The notes under the pieces were generated by a model. It was not told the origin of the DNA and searched no databases. It saw only the letters and a list, made by a program, of their open reading frames with translations. From contig NZ_JAKSYH010000129.1 in NCBI RefSeq assembly GCF_022829295.1, positions 1-43,009 of the forward strand: a DNA stretch of 43,009 nucleotides. The letters run 5' to 3'. How positions within the stretch are numbered: the stretch's first letter is position 1; each line of letters starts with the position of its first letter. Positions 33,529 through 42,959 of the stretch are shown in pieces. Source of the stretch: Methylobacterium sp. J-088. Its GTDB lineage: Bacteria; Pseudomonadota; Alphaproteobacteria; Rhizobiales; Beijerinckiaceae. The translations under genes were made by a program, and so were the position numbers.

Positions 33529-33978
33529 GTGATTGCACCGAGCGACGGCCATGCTTATCTCAACTTTGTGATCCGATCCGTCGCCCTTCTGGCCCGCCGC
33601 GTCGCGGGCTCGCCGGACCGCCTCGCCCGGGGCCTCGCCCTGGTGGCGTTGCTTGTCCTCGCGGCTGCGGCCAGCGTCGCCGCGCCGGCCGAAGCCGCGG
33701 CGCATGCCGAAGGTCCGGCCTGCGCCGTCACGGGCGCCCGGATGGCGGTCCTGTCGGGCACACCGGATGCGCAGCCCGAGGCCGAGCACTTGGGGCTGAG
33801 CCGCACCGATCTCTGCGCTGCTGACTGCGAGATCATCACCGAGCTGGGGCTGCCGCGACCGCCGGTTGAGGCGCTGTGGCCTCGTCACACTGTCTCCGCA
33901 TCGTTCGATTACAGGTCCGACGCCGTGCCGGCCTCCGCGCCAGATGGCTCGCTGCACCGGCCCCCACGGCTGGCCTGA
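33529..33978 (+). CDS. Small secreted or membrane protein, unknown
   Basis: A frame of 149 codons with one hydrophobic, alanine-rich segment (LALVALLVLAAAASVAAPAEA, about 37-57) that could be a signal peptide or anchor. The remainder is hydrophilic with a few cysteines (GPACAV, LCAADCE). I do not recognise a family. The start is uncertain: GTG at 33529 or GTG at 33568. It precedes the RND genes on the same strand by about 90-150 bases. Confidence 0.45.
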   Translation: MIAPSDGHAYLNFVIRSVALLARRVAGSPDRLARGLALVALLVLAAAASVAAPAEAAAHAEGPACAVTGARMAVLSGTPDAQPEAEHLGLSRTDLCAADCEIITELGLPRPPVEALWPRHTVSASFDYRSDAVPASAPDGSLHRPPRLA

Positions 33979-34132
33979 CGCACGCCCCCGGCCCGACGGC
34001 CGATGTGGGTTGTGCCTGTCCTGATCTTCCGGGCCGGCCGCGTGACCGGTCCCGTGATCCGATTCGACGATGCGCGGGCCCATGCTCCGCGCCAGCCTCA
34101 GCAGACGCATGCTTTCAGGAGCGTCGGTAACC

Positions 34133-35401
34133 GTGACCCGCACTTTGTCCGCCAGAACCCTGTCCCCGTTCCGCGCACCGGCTGTCCTGCTGCTGCTCGG
34201 CCTCGCGGCCTGCAACCCGAAGCGGGCCGCCGCGCCGACGCCGCCCGTGCCGGAGGTCGGCTTCGTCAAAGTGGAGCCCCAGGCGATTCCCTATCTGCGC
34301 GATCTGCCCGGCCGCGTCGCACCGATGCGGATCGCCGAGGTCCGCTCCCGGGTTTCCGGCCTCGTGGTCAAGCGCCTGTTCGAGCAGGGCAGCATGGTCA
34401 AGGAAGGCGATATTCTCTACAAGATCGACCCCGCGCCCTACGAGGTCGAGCTTGCCAGCGCCGAGGCGGCGTTGGCCCGCCAGGAGGCCGCCCTGGTGCT
34501 CGCCCGCCAGCAGGCCGACCGGCTGGAGCAGCTGCTTTCCCGCGCCACGGCGAGCCAAGCCCAGTACGACGCCGCCTACGCGGGCAAGAAGCAGGCCGAG
34601 GCCGAGGTGGCCGGCGCCAAGGCGAGCCGCCAGAAGGCGCAGCTCAACCTCGATTGGACCGACGTGCGCGCGCCGATCACCGGCCGCATCGGGCGGGCGC
34701 TGCTCACCGAGGGCACGCTGATCGAGCCCGGCGCCATGGGAGCGCTCGCCACGATCCAGCAGCTCGACCCGATCTACGTCGACATCACCCAATCGGTCGG
34801 CGAGTTGAACCGCCTGCGCCGGGACCTCGCCAGCGGCGAACTGGCGCGGCTGGAGGACAACACCGCCAACGTCCACCTGATCATGGACGACAATTCGCTC
34901 TACCCGCTGGCCGGCCGCCTGCTGTTCTCGGACGTCACAGCCGATCCGAGCACCGGGCAGGTGACCCTGCGTGTGCAGTTCCCGAACCCGCACGATGAAC
35001 TCTTCCCCGGCATGTATGTCCGGGCGCGGATCAAGCAGGGCATCGATTCCGACGCCATCGCGGTGCCGCAGCAGGCGATCCAGCGCACCGATGACGGCCG
35101 CGCCGAGGTCTGGATCGTGCGTGCCGACGAGACCGTGATGCGCCAGCCCGTCGAAGTCGGGCCGGTGGTCGGCCAGAACTGGCTGATCCGCTCGGGCCTC
35201 AAGGCCGGCGAGCGCGTCGTGATCGACGGGTTCCAGAAGATCACCGTGGGCGCCAAGGTGAAGCCCCTCGACCAGAGTCCGGTCCATGGCGAGACCGGCC
35301 CGAAGCACGATGCCGACGAGGCACCCGACGCGCAGGGTGACCAGAGTTCTGGCGACAAGGCGGAGGTCACCCCGCGGGCCGCCGCCCAGCAGCGCCACTG
35401 A
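34133..35401 (+). CDS. RND efflux periplasmic adaptor (AcrA/MexA-like lipoprotein)
   Basis: A 422-residue membrane-fusion protein. The lipobox LLGLAAC sits about 26 residues from the start. It is followed by the lipoyl/barrel-sandwich domain (RSRVSGLVVKRLFEQGSMVKEGD), a coiled-coil hairpin (SAEAALARQEAALVLARQQAD...), the second lipoyl half with WTDVRAPITGRIG, a beta-barrel and a membrane-proximal domain. The tail is hydrophilic. The GTG at 34133 best fits the lipoprotein signal; ATGs at 34109 or 34070 are alternatives. It is co-transcribed with the pump gene 18 bases downstream. No outer-membrane channel gene is in the window. Confidence 0.88.
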   Translation: MTRTLSARTLSPFRAPAVLLLLGLAACNPKRAAAPTPPVPEVGFVKVEPQAIPYLRDLPGRVAPMRIAEVRSRVSGLVVKRLFEQGSMVKEGDILYKIDPAPYEVELASAEAALARQEAALVLARQQADRLEQLLSRATASQAQYDAAYAGKKQAEAEVAGAKASRQKAQLNLDWTDVRAPITGRIGRALLTEGTLIEPGAMGALATIQQLDPIYVDITQSVGELNRLRRDLASGELARLEDNTANVHLIMDDNSLYPLAGRLLFSDVTADPSTGQVTLRVQFPNPHDELFPGMYVRARIKQGIDSDAIAVPQQAIQRTDDGRAEVWIVRADETVMRQPVEVGPVVGQNWLIRSGLKAGERVVIDGFQKITVGAKVKPLDQSPVHGETGPKHDADEAPDAQGDQSSGDKAEVTPRAAAQQRH

Positions 35402-35419
35402 GCCCGGGAGACCCCGACC

Positions 35420-38400
35420 ATGGCCCGCTTCTTCATCGACCGCCCGGTCTTCGCCTGGGTGGTGGCGTTGTTCATCTGCCTCGGCGGCGCGCTCGCCATC
35501 CCGAACCTGCCGGTGGCGCAGTATCCGGTGATCGCGCCGCCCTCCATCGCGTTGTCGACGGCCTATCCGGGGGCCTCGGTGGAGAGCCTCTACATCGGCA
35601 CGACCCGGCTCATCGAGGATGAGCTGAACGGCGCCGCCAACATCATGAACTTCGAGTCGACCACTGATTCGTTCGGCTCGGTCAACATCACCGCCACCTT
35701 CCAGCCCGGCACCGACCCGGCGCTCGCCTCCGTGGAGGTCCAGAACCGGCTCAAACGCGTGGAGGCCCGCCTGCCGGCCGAAGTGCGCCAGCAGGGCATC
35801 CTGGTGGAGGAGGCCTCGGCCGCCACCCTCAACATCATCACCCTCGTCTCCAAGGACGGGTCGATGGACGAGGTGGGCCTGGGCGACTTCCTGATCCGCA
35901 ACGTCATCAACGAGATCCGCCGCATCCCCGGCGTCGGGCGCGCGACGCTGTACTCCACCGAGCGGTCGCTGCGGGTCTGGGTCGATCCCGACAAGCTGCG
36001 CGGCCTGTCGCTCAACGCCTCCGACGTGACCGACGCGATCCGCAACCAGAACGTCCAGGTCGCCTCCGGCTCGGTCGGCGCGCAGCCGAGCCCGACCCGG
36101 CAGGCGCTCACCGTGCCGATCATCGTGAAGGGCCAGCTCGGCACGATCGAGGAGTTCGGCGCCGTGGTGCTGCGGGCCAATTCCGACGGCTCGACCGTGC
36201 GCCTGCGCGACGTCGCCCGGATCGAGCTCGGCGGCGACGCCTACCAGTTCTCCACGCGCCTCAACGGCGGCCCGGCCGCCGGCATCTCGGTGACGCTCGC
36301 CCCCGACGGCAACGCGCTGGAGACCGCCAGGGCCATCCGCGCCAAGATGGTGGAGCTGTCCCAGTTCTTCCCGCCGGACCTGAAGTGGGACATCCCCTAC
36401 GACATCACCCCGGCGGTGGAGGCCTCCATCGAGAAGGTGCTGCACACGCTGGTCGAGGCGGTGGTGCTGGTCTTCCTCGTGATGCTCCTGTTCCTGCAGA
36501 ACATCCGCTACACCCTGATCCCCACCATCGTGGTGCCGATCGCCCTGATGGGCACCGTCACGGTGATGTGGATCTCGGGCTTCTCGGTAAATGTGCTCAC
36601 CATGTTCGGCATGGTGCTGGCCATCGGCATCCTGGTCGACGACGCCATCGTGGTGGTGGAGAACGTCGAGCGGATCATGAACGAGGAGGGGCTGCCCCCC
36701 AAGGAGGCCACCAAGAAGGCCATGGGGCAGATCACCGGCGCGATCATCGGCATCACCCTGGTGCTGGTGGCGGTGTTTATCCCGATGGCGTTCTTCCCCG
36801 GCTCGGTGGGCATCATCTACCGGCAGTTCTCGATCGCGATGGTGACCTCCATCGGCTTCTCGGCGCTGCTGGCCCTGTCGCTGACGCCGGCGCTCTGCGC
36901 GACCTTCCTGAAGCCTATCGAGAAGGGCCACGGCCACGCCAAGGGCGGCGTGTTCGGGATGTTCAACCGGTTCGTGGACCGGGAGACCGCCCGCTACGGC
37001 CGTGGCACCGCGGCGTTCATCCGCAAGTCCGGCCGGGTGATGCTGGTCTACCTCGCGCTGGTGGCCGGCACGGCCTACGCCTTCGTGCAACTGCCGGAGG
37101 GTTTTTTGCCGGTTGAGGATCAGGGCTTCTTCACGGTCGACATCCAGACCCCGCCGGGCGCCTCCTACAACCGCACCCAGGTGGCGGTCCGCAAGGTCGA
37201 GGAGTACCTGCTGGCGCAGCCGGGCGTCGCCACCGTGACGATGCTCAACGGCTTCTCGTTCTCCGGCCAGGCGCCCAGCACCAGTCAGGCCTTCGTCACC
37301 CTCAAGCCCTGGGGCGAGCGCGACGCCAAGAACTCGGCCGCCGCCCTGGTGGCCGCCACCAACACGGCGCTCAGCACCTACCGCGACGCCACCGTGGACG
37401 CCCAGGAACCACCGCCGGTGGACAACCTCGGCAACGCGGCGGGCTTCTCGTTCCGCCTTCAGGATCGGGCCAATCGCGGCTACGCGGCTCTGCTGTCGGC
37501 CCAGGAGCAACTCCTGAAGCTGGCGACGCAAAGCCCGATCCTCCAGAAGGTCAAGATCGAGGGCCTGCCGCCGACCCCGCAGGCAGAGCTGGTGATCGAC
37601 CGCGAGAAGGCGGCTGCGCTCGGCGTGAAGTTCGAGGACATCAACGCCACGATCCAGCTCAACCTCGGCTCGGTCTACCCGAACGACTTCCCCAACCGGG
37701 GCAAGATGCAGCGGGTCTACGTGCAGGCCGAGCAGCTCCAGCGCATGACCGCGTCGGACATCCTCAACTACGCGGTGAAGAACGCCACGGGGACGATGGT
37801 GCCGATGTCGTCCTTCGCGGAGCTGAAATGGGGCATGGGGCCGAGCCAGATCGTCGGCTTCAACGGCTACCAGTCGGTGCGCTTCACCGGCGAGCCGAAC
37901 CCTGGCTACACCTCGGGCGACGCCATCGCCGAAATGGAGCGGCTGATGCTCCAATTGCCCAAGGGTTTCGGCTACGCCTGGACCGGGCAATCCTATCAGG
38001 AGAAGCAGGCCGGCAGCCAGGCAAGCCTGTTGCTGGCGCTGTCGGTGCTGATCGTGTTCCTGTGCCTCGCCGCGCTCTACGAGAGTTGGGCGATCCCGGT
38101 CTCGGTGATGCTGGTGATTCCGCTCGGCGTCATCGGCGCGGTGGCGGCCGTGTACCTGCGCGGCATGCCCAACGACGTCTACTTCAAGATCGGGCTGATC
38201 ACGATCATCGGACTCTCGGCCAAGAACGCGATCCTGATCGTGGAATTCGCGCGTGACCTCTGGAAGCCCGGAACCTCGGTGGTGCGGGCGGCGATCGAGG
38301 CGGCGACCCTCCGGTTCCGGCCGATCGTGATGACCTCGCTGGCCTTCATCTTCGGCGTGGTGCCGCTGGCCATCGCCACCGGCGCCGCCTCGAAGAGCCA

Positions 38401-38572
38401 GCAGGCGATCGGCACCGGCGTGATGGGCGGCATGATCACCGCCACCGTGCTGGCGGTGTTCTTCGTGCCGGTGTTCTTCGTGGTGGTGATGCGCCTGTTC
38501 CGGCGGAAGGCCGTGGCGGAAGGGGAGGCGGCGGAGGCGCGGCACGAGCCGGCCCGGGTGGCGGCGGAGTGA
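35420..38572 (+). CDS. RND multidrug efflux pump, HAE1 family (AcrB/MexB-like)
   Basis: A 1050-residue inner-membrane proton-driven exporter. It has the N-terminal amphipathic start MARFFIDRPVFAWVVALFI, two large periplasmic loops, and twelve membrane helices. The proton-relay aspartates D407 and D408 (GILVDDAIVVVENVER) are at exactly the AcrB positions. The matching lysine of helix 10 lies in GLSAKNAILIVEFARD. Length and motifs match the hydrophobe/amphiphile pump family rather than heavy-metal pumps. It works with the adaptor upstream. The substrate is not predictable from the sequence. Confidence 0.93.
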   Translation: MARFFIDRPVFAWVVALFICLGGALAIPNLPVAQYPVIAPPSIALSTAYPGASVESLYIGTTRLIEDELNGAANIMNFESTTDSFGSVNITATFQPGTDPALASVEVQNRLKRVEARLPAEVRQQGILVEEASAATLNIITLVSKDGSMDEVGLGDFLIRNVINEIRRIPGVGRATLYSTERSLRVWVDPDKLRGLSLNASDVTDAIRNQNVQVASGSVGAQPSPTRQALTVPIIVKGQLGTIEEFGAVVLRANSDGSTVRLRDVARIELGGDAYQFSTRLNGGPAAGISVTLAPDGNALETARAIRAKMVELSQFFPPDLKWDIPYDITPAVEASIEKVLHTLVEAVVLVFLVMLLFLQNIRYTLIPTIVVPIALMGTVTVMWISGFSVNVLTMFGMVLAIGILVDDAIVVVENVERIMNEEGLPPKEATKKAMGQITGAIIGITLVLVAVFIPMAFFPGSVGIIYRQFSIAMVTSIGFSALLALSLTPALCATFLKPIEKGHGHAKGGVFGMFNRFVDRETARYGRGTAAFIRKSGRVMLVYLALVAGTAYAFVQLPEGFLPVEDQGFFTVDIQTPPGASYNRTQVAVRKVEEYLLAQPGVATVTMLNGFSFSGQAPSTSQAFVTLKPWGERDAKNSAAALVAATNTALSTYRDATVDAQEPPPVDNLGNAAGFSFRLQDRANRGYAALLSAQEQLLKLATQSPILQKVKIEGLPPTPQAELVIDREKAAALGVKFEDINATIQLNLGSVYPNDFPNRGKMQRVYVQAEQLQRMTASDILNYAVKNATGTMVPMSSFAELKWGMGPSQIVGFNGYQSVRFTGEPNPGYTSGDAIAEMERLMLQLPKGFGYAWTGQSYQEKQAGSQASLLLALSVLIVFLCLAALYESWAIPVSVMLVIPLGVIGAVAAVYLRGMPNDVYFKIGLITIIGLSAKNAILIVEFARDLWKPGTSVVRAAIEAATLRFRPIVMTSLAFIFGVVPLAIATGAASKSQQAIGTGVMGGMITATVLAVFFVPVFFVVVMRLFRRKAVAEGEAAEARHEPARVAAE

Positions 38573-38594
38573 GCCGCGGGCGCGCAGCTGGATT

Positions 38595-38792
38595 CCCCTC
38601 GCCCCGCTTGCGGGGAGAGGGCTCCGGCGACCTTGTCGTCGCCGGAGCGAGGCGGCAGCCGAAGGTGAGGGGGCTCGAACGGAGGAGCCTCTTCCAGAAC
38701 CGCCCCCTCACCTCCGCTCCGGCTTCGCCTCTCGCTTCCCGAACGGACGACGAAGTCCGTGCGGGCCTCGCCCCGCACGCGGGGAGAGGGGG
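38595..38792. repeat. REP-like inverted pair (BIME-type)
   Basis: Two hairpin units face each other: CCCCGCTTGCGGGG (38602-38615) and CCCCGCACGCGGGG (38771-38784). Between them are GGTGAGGGGG (38664-38673) and its complement CCCCCTCACC (38703-38712). An 11-base-arm hairpin, GCTCCGGCGAC/GTCGCCGGAGC, spans 38621-38648. It lies after the RND stop and may act as a transcription boundary. The rest of 38793-39007 shows no gene. Confidence 0.6.
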
Positions 38793-39007
38793 ATGCGCTC
38801 GACGCTTTGCGCTTGATTCTTCGGCCAAAAATCTCCGCCACGCCTCCGAGACCGCCGAGATTGGTCCCTCAACCAATCCCCCTGGTCCGAACCTTGCTGT
38901 GGGCGCAGCGGTCGCGCCGTTTGCCGACGCGCGGTGCCGGGGCTAAGCCTCAGCCACCGCTTCCGCGGAACGGCCTGCGCTCAACTTTCACGGTTCCGGA
39001 GATCCGC

Positions 39008-40621
39008 TTGTCCCGCTCAGCCCTGAAAACCCTCGCCCGCGGCGTGTCCGTGGGTGCGGTAGTGTCCCTGGCGTTCGCGCTGCCCGCGCAGGCCGCCAAC
39101 GTGTTCCGCTTCGCCTTCCAGGGCGATCTGAAATCGTTGGATCCGTACTCCCTCAAGGAGAGCTTCACGGAAGGGATGCAGCAGGCGGCCTACGAGTCCC
39201 TCGTCACCCTCGACAAGAACCTGAAATTCGCCCCCGGCCTGGCCGAATCCTGGGAGACCCCCGAGCCCACCCGCTGGCGCTTCCATCTGCGCAAGAACGT
39301 CACGTTCCACGACGGCTCGCCCTTTACCGCCGACGACGTGCTGTTCTCCGCCCAGCGGGTCCGGGCCTCCGGCTCGAACTTCACCACCAACGTTCCAGCC
39401 GACGCGGAATTCGTGAAGGTTGACGATTTCACCGTCGACATGGTGCTGAAGAAGCCGAACCCCATCGCCATCGCTCAGTTCCCGACCTGGCTGATCATGT
39501 CGAAGGCGTGGTCCGAGAAGAACGGCGTCGTCCAGCCGACGGCACCCAACGCCACCAGCCCGAGCTACGCCACCCTGCACGAGAACGGCACCGGCCCGTT
39601 CGTGATCGCCGAGCACCAGCCCGGCGTGAAGACCGTGTTCAAGAAGTTCGATGGCTACTGGGGCAAGGTCGAGTCGAACCTCGACGAGGCGATCCTCACC
39701 ACCATCGCCAACCCGGCCACCCGCGTCGCTGCGCTGCTCTCCGGCGAAGTCGACTGGATCGATCCCGTGCCGCTGCAGGACCAGCAGCGGGTCAATGCCA
39801 GCGGCACCGCCATCGTGATGGCCGGGCCTGAACTGCGCACGATCTTCCTCGGCATGGACCAGGATCGGGACGAGCTGAAGGATTCGAGCGTCAAGGGCAA
39901 GAATCCGTTCAAGGACATCAAGGTGCGCGAGGCCTTCTACCTCGCCATCGACGAGGACACGATCGCCAAGCGCGTCATGCGCGGGCAGGCGGTGCCCTCC
40001 GCGCTGATGATCGCCCCGAGCCTCTACGACCGCGGCGCCGAGTTCAAGCGCCCGGCCACCGACCTCAAGAAGGCCAAGGCGCTGATGGCTGAAGCCGGCT
40101 ATCCGGATGGGTTCTCGCTCACCATGGATTGCCCGAACGACCGCTACGTCAACGACGAGGCGATCTGTCAGGCGGTGGTCTCGATGCTGGCCCGCATCAA
40201 CGTCAAGGTGAACCTCAACGCCCAGCCGAAGGCCAAGTACTTCGCCAAGGTCCTGGCGCCGAACTACGACACCTCGTTCTACCTGCTCGGCTGGACCCCG
40301 TCCTCGCTGGACAGCCACAACATCCTCTACGAGATCGTCGGCTGCCGGAAGCCCGGCGACAAGTCCGGCCGCGGCAGCTGGAATCTCGCCGGCTATTGCG
40401 ACCCGAAGATCGACACCATCGCCGACCAGGTCGAGGCCGAGACCGACAAGACCAAGCGCGACGCGCTGATCAAGGACGGGTTCGATGTCCTCAATACCGA
40501 TTGGGGCTACATCCCGCTGCACCAGCAGGCACTGGCCTGGGGCGTCTCGAAGAAGGTCCACCTGACCCAGCGTGCCGACAACCTGCTCCTGCTCTACTGG
40601 GTCTCGAAGGACCCGCAGTAG
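39008..40621 (+). CDS. Peptide ABC transporter substrate-binding protein (DppA/SBP_bac_5)
   Basis: A 537-residue periplasmic binding protein. A signal peptide (ARGVSVGAVVSLAFALPAQA) is followed by the family 5 signature region (FQGDLKSLDPYSLKES, ESWETPEPTRWRFHLRKNVT and FHDGSPFTADDVLFSAQRV). The mature length is typical. No ATG is available; the TTG at 39008 is preceded by GGAG and places the signal peptide correctly. It probably binds di- or oligopeptides. It is followed 9 bases later by the DppB-type permease. Confidence 0.9.
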   Translation: MSRSALKTLARGVSVGAVVSLAFALPAQAANVFRFAFQGDLKSLDPYSLKESFTEGMQQAAYESLVTLDKNLKFAPGLAESWETPEPTRWRFHLRKNVTFHDGSPFTADDVLFSAQRVRASGSNFTTNVPADAEFVKVDDFTVDMVLKKPNPIAIAQFPTWLIMSKAWSEKNGVVQPTAPNATSPSYATLHENGTGPFVIAEHQPGVKTVFKKFDGYWGKVESNLDEAILTTIANPATRVAALLSGEVDWIDPVPLQDQQRVNASGTAIVMAGPELRTIFLGMDQDRDELKDSSVKGKNPFKDIKVREAFYLAIDEDTIAKRVMRGQAVPSALMIAPSLYDRGAEFKRPATDLKKAKALMAEAGYPDGFSLTMDCPNDRYVNDEAICQAVVSMLARINVKVNLNAQPKAKYFAKVLAPNYDTSFYLLGWTPSSLDSHNILYEIVGCRKPGDKSGRGSWNLAGYCDPKIDTIADQVEAETDKTKRDALIKDGFDVLNTDWGYIPLHQQALAWGVSKKVHLTQRADNLLLLYWVSKDPQ

Positions 40622-40630
40622 GGGCGCGGC

Positions 40631-41611
40631 GTGCTCGCCTTCCTGCTGCGCCGGGTGATCCAGGCGGCCGCGGTCCTCGCGGTCGTCGGGCTCATCGCCT
40701 TCGCGATGTTCCGGTTCGCGGGCGATCCCGTGAACCAGATCGTCGGCCCCGACACCACCGTGGCCGAGCGGGCTCAGATCCGAACGGACCTCGGCCTCGA
40801 CGATCCGGTGCTGGTCCAGTTCGCCCGCTACGCCGGCAACGTGGTGCGGGGCCGGTTCGGCATCTCGTACCAGTTCCGGCAGCCGGTCTCGCAGCTTTTG
40901 GCCGAGCGCATGCCGGCGACGCTGGAGCTCGCCTTCTGCGCCACGGTCTTCGCCCTGGTGGTGGGCATCCTGATGGGCGTGTACTGCGCGCTCTTCCGGG
41001 ATTCCTGGCTCGCCGGGCTGTTCCAGGCGGTCTCGCTGATCGGGATCAGCCTGCCGACCTTCCTGATCGGCATTCTGCTGATCTACCTGTTCTCGGTGAC
41101 GCTCGGCTGGCTCCCCTCCTACGGGCGCGGCGACACCGTGCGGCTCGGCTGGTGGACCACCGGCTTCCTCACCGCCTCCGGGCTCAAGGCGCTGATCCTG
41201 CCCTCGGTGACGCTCGGCCTGTTTCAGATGACGCTGATCATGCGGCTGGTGCGCGCCGAGATGCTGGAGGTGCTGCGCACCGACTACATCCGCTTCGCCC
41301 GCGCCCGGGGGCTCACCACCCGGGCCGTCCACCTGCGCCACGCCCTGAAGAACACGCTGGTGCCGGTGATCACCATCGCGGGGCTGCAGCTCGGCTCGGT
41401 CATCGCCTTCTCGATCATCACCGAGACGGTGTTCCAGTGGCCCGGCATGGGCCTGCTCTTCGTCCAGGCCGTGCAGAACGTCGATATCCCGATCATGTCG
41501 GCGTATCTGTTGCTGGTCGCGCTGATCTTCGTGACCATCAATCTGGTGGTCGACATCCTCTACACGGTGGTCGACCCGCGCCTGCGGCTCTCGACCGGGC
41601 GGGCGGCGTGA
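40631..41611 (+). CDS. Peptide ABC transporter permease (DppB-like)
   Basis: A 326-residue inner-membrane permease with an N-terminal helix (LRRVIQAAAVLAVVGLIAF), the DppB-type periplasmic region, and five further helices in the BPD_transp_1 domain (about 95-320). The EAA loop reads RTDYIRFARARGLTTRAVHLRHALKN as two adjoining parts near residues 217-242. The GTG start follows the binding-protein stop by 9 bases. Its usual partner DppC is separated from it by 376 bases that hold a repeat pair. Confidence 0.9.
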   Translation: MLAFLLRRVIQAAAVLAVVGLIAFAMFRFAGDPVNQIVGPDTTVAERAQIRTDLGLDDPVLVQFARYAGNVVRGRFGISYQFRQPVSQLLAERMPATLELAFCATVFALVVGILMGVYCALFRDSWLAGLFQAVSLIGISLPTFLIGILLIYLFSVTLGWLPSYGRGDTVRLGWWTTGFLTASGLKALILPSVTLGLFQMTLIMRLVRAEMLEVLRTDYIRFARARGLTTRAVHLRHALKNTLVPVITIAGLQLGSVIAFSIITETVFQWPGMGLLFVQAVQNVDIPIMSAYLLLVALIFVTINLVVDILYTVVDPRLRLSTGRAA

Positions 41612-41701
41612 GACCGGACATGACGAATTGCTCCGGTTGCCTGACCCGCGCCGTCCCACGGTACACGACAGTGCTGCCATCCTCGCATGAGGCGCGGGTC
41701 C

Positions 41702-41853
41702 CCTCTCCCGTGCGGGAGAGGTCTGCTTTCGCAGAAAGCCGGGTGAGGGATGAGAACTTTCCGAACGCGGCGCGCCGTGTCGGCGCATCGATAGCGCGCT
41801 CGATCCTGAACTTTCTCGTCCCTCACCCCAACCCTCTCCCGCACGGGAGAGGG
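41702..41853. repeat. REP-like inverted pair inside the peptide-transport operon
   Basis: The hairpin CCTCTCCCGTGCGGGAGAGG (41702-41721) with GGGTGAGGGA (41741-41750) is mirrored by TCCCTCACCCC (about 41819-41829) and a hairpin CCCTCTCCC/GGGAGAGGG (41832-41853). The pair interrupts the spacing between the two permease genes. The rest of 41612-41987 shows no gene. Confidence 0.65.
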
Positions 41854-41987
41854 GGCCGGTCGCGCCTGCCAAGCTCGGTGGTGCAAGACTGTCGTGTCCT
41901 GTGTTGCCGTCATCGCTTCGCTCCGCTCGCAAGGACGGTGGCTGCCGCCCTGAGTTTCCCGCGCGGACACGACGTGAGGGTCGGCCG

Positions 41988-42959
41988 ATGAGCGGATACG
42001 ACCTCGACGCGGGCGATGCCCCGCCGGTCCCCCTGGCCGAGGCGGCGCCCTCCCGGCTCGCGCGCTGGCGCGATTCCGACCTACTGGCGAACTTTTTGCG
42101 CTCGAAGACCGCCATGGCGGCGCTGATCGTCACGGTGCTGATGGTCGGCCTCGCCTTCGCGTCGCCCTGGATCGCCCCCCAGAACCCCTACGACCCGGCC
42201 CAGCTCGACCTGATCAACTCCAACCTGCCGCCGATCTGGCAGGCGGACGGTCAGGCACCCTACTATCTCGGCACCGACGACCAGGGCCGGGACGTGCTCT
42301 CGGCGGTGTTGTACGGCCTGCGGCTGTCGCTGATCGTCGGCGTGCTCGGCGTGCTGACCTCCGGGGTGCTCGGCATCGCGCTCGGCCTGATCGCCGGCTA
42401 CGCGGGCGGGGCCGTCGACACGCTGATCATGCGGATCGCCGACGTGCAGCTCACCTTCCCGGCGATCCTGATCGCCCTGGTGGTGGATGGCGTCGCCAAG
42501 GCGAGTTTTGGCAGCGCGCTGGATGTCGGACCGCTGATCGGGCTGATCGTGGTGTCGATCGGCCTGTCCTTCTGGGTGCAGTACGCCCGGACCGTGCGCT
42601 CCTCCGTGCTGGTCGAGAAGGGCAAGGATTACGTCCAGGCGGCCCGGCTGATCGGCCTGTCGCCGCCGGTGATCCTGGTGCGCCACGTCCTGCCGAACGT
42701 CACCGGGCCGGTTTTCGTGATCGCGACGATCAACCTGGCGCTCGCGATCATCACCGAGGCGACCCTGTCGTTCCTCGGCACCGGCCTGCCCGAGACCATG
42801 CCGTCGCTCGGCACGCTGATCCGCACCGGCAACCGGTTCCTGTTCTCCGGCGAGTGGTGGATCGTCGCCTTCCCGGGCGTGGCGCTCGCCGGGCTGGTCA
42901 TCGCCATCAACCTTCTGGGGGATTGGCTGCGCGACGCGCTCAATCCGAAGCTGCAATGA
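41988..42959 (+). CDS. Peptide ABC transporter permease (DppC-like)
   Basis: A 323-residue inner-membrane permease. It has a cytoplasmic N-terminus of about 40 residues, a first helix (AALIVTVLMVGLAFASPWIA), the DppC/OppC motif LGTDDQGRDVLSAVLYGLRLSL and the BPD_transp_1 domain. Its EAA loop is near residues 212-235 (KDYVQAARLIGLSPPVILVRH). The ATG at 41988 starts the first sensible N-terminus; the open frame upstream is repeat DNA. Its stop overlaps the next ATG as ATGA. Confidence 0.9.
   Translation: MSGYDLDAGDAPPVPLAEAAPSRLARWRDSDLLANFLRSKTAMAALIVTVLMVGLAFASPWIAPQNPYDPAQLDLINSNLPPIWQADGQAPYYLGTDDQGRDVLSAVLYGLRLSLIVGVLGVLTSGVLGIALGLIAGYAGGAVDTLIMRIADVQLTFPAILIALVVDGVAKASFGSALDVGPLIGLIVVSIGLSFWVQYARTVRSSVLVEKGKDYVQAARLIGLSPPVILVRHVLPNVTGPVFVIATINLALAIITEATLSFLGTGLPETMPSLGTLIRTGNRFLFSGEWWIVAFPGVALAGLVIAINLLGDWLRDALNPKLQ

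Noticed and set aside
34115..38545. A 1476-codon open frame antisense to the RND adaptor and pump genes
   Set aside because: Its product is extremely rich in His, Arg, Gly, Asp and Leu with no domain, as expected for the complement of a GC-rich gene; the plus-strand genes match known families over their whole length.
39017..42133. A 1038-codon open frame antisense to the peptide transporter genes
   Set aside because: It has the same shadow composition, it crosses the REP-like spacer, and the plus-strand binding protein and permeases are unmistakable.
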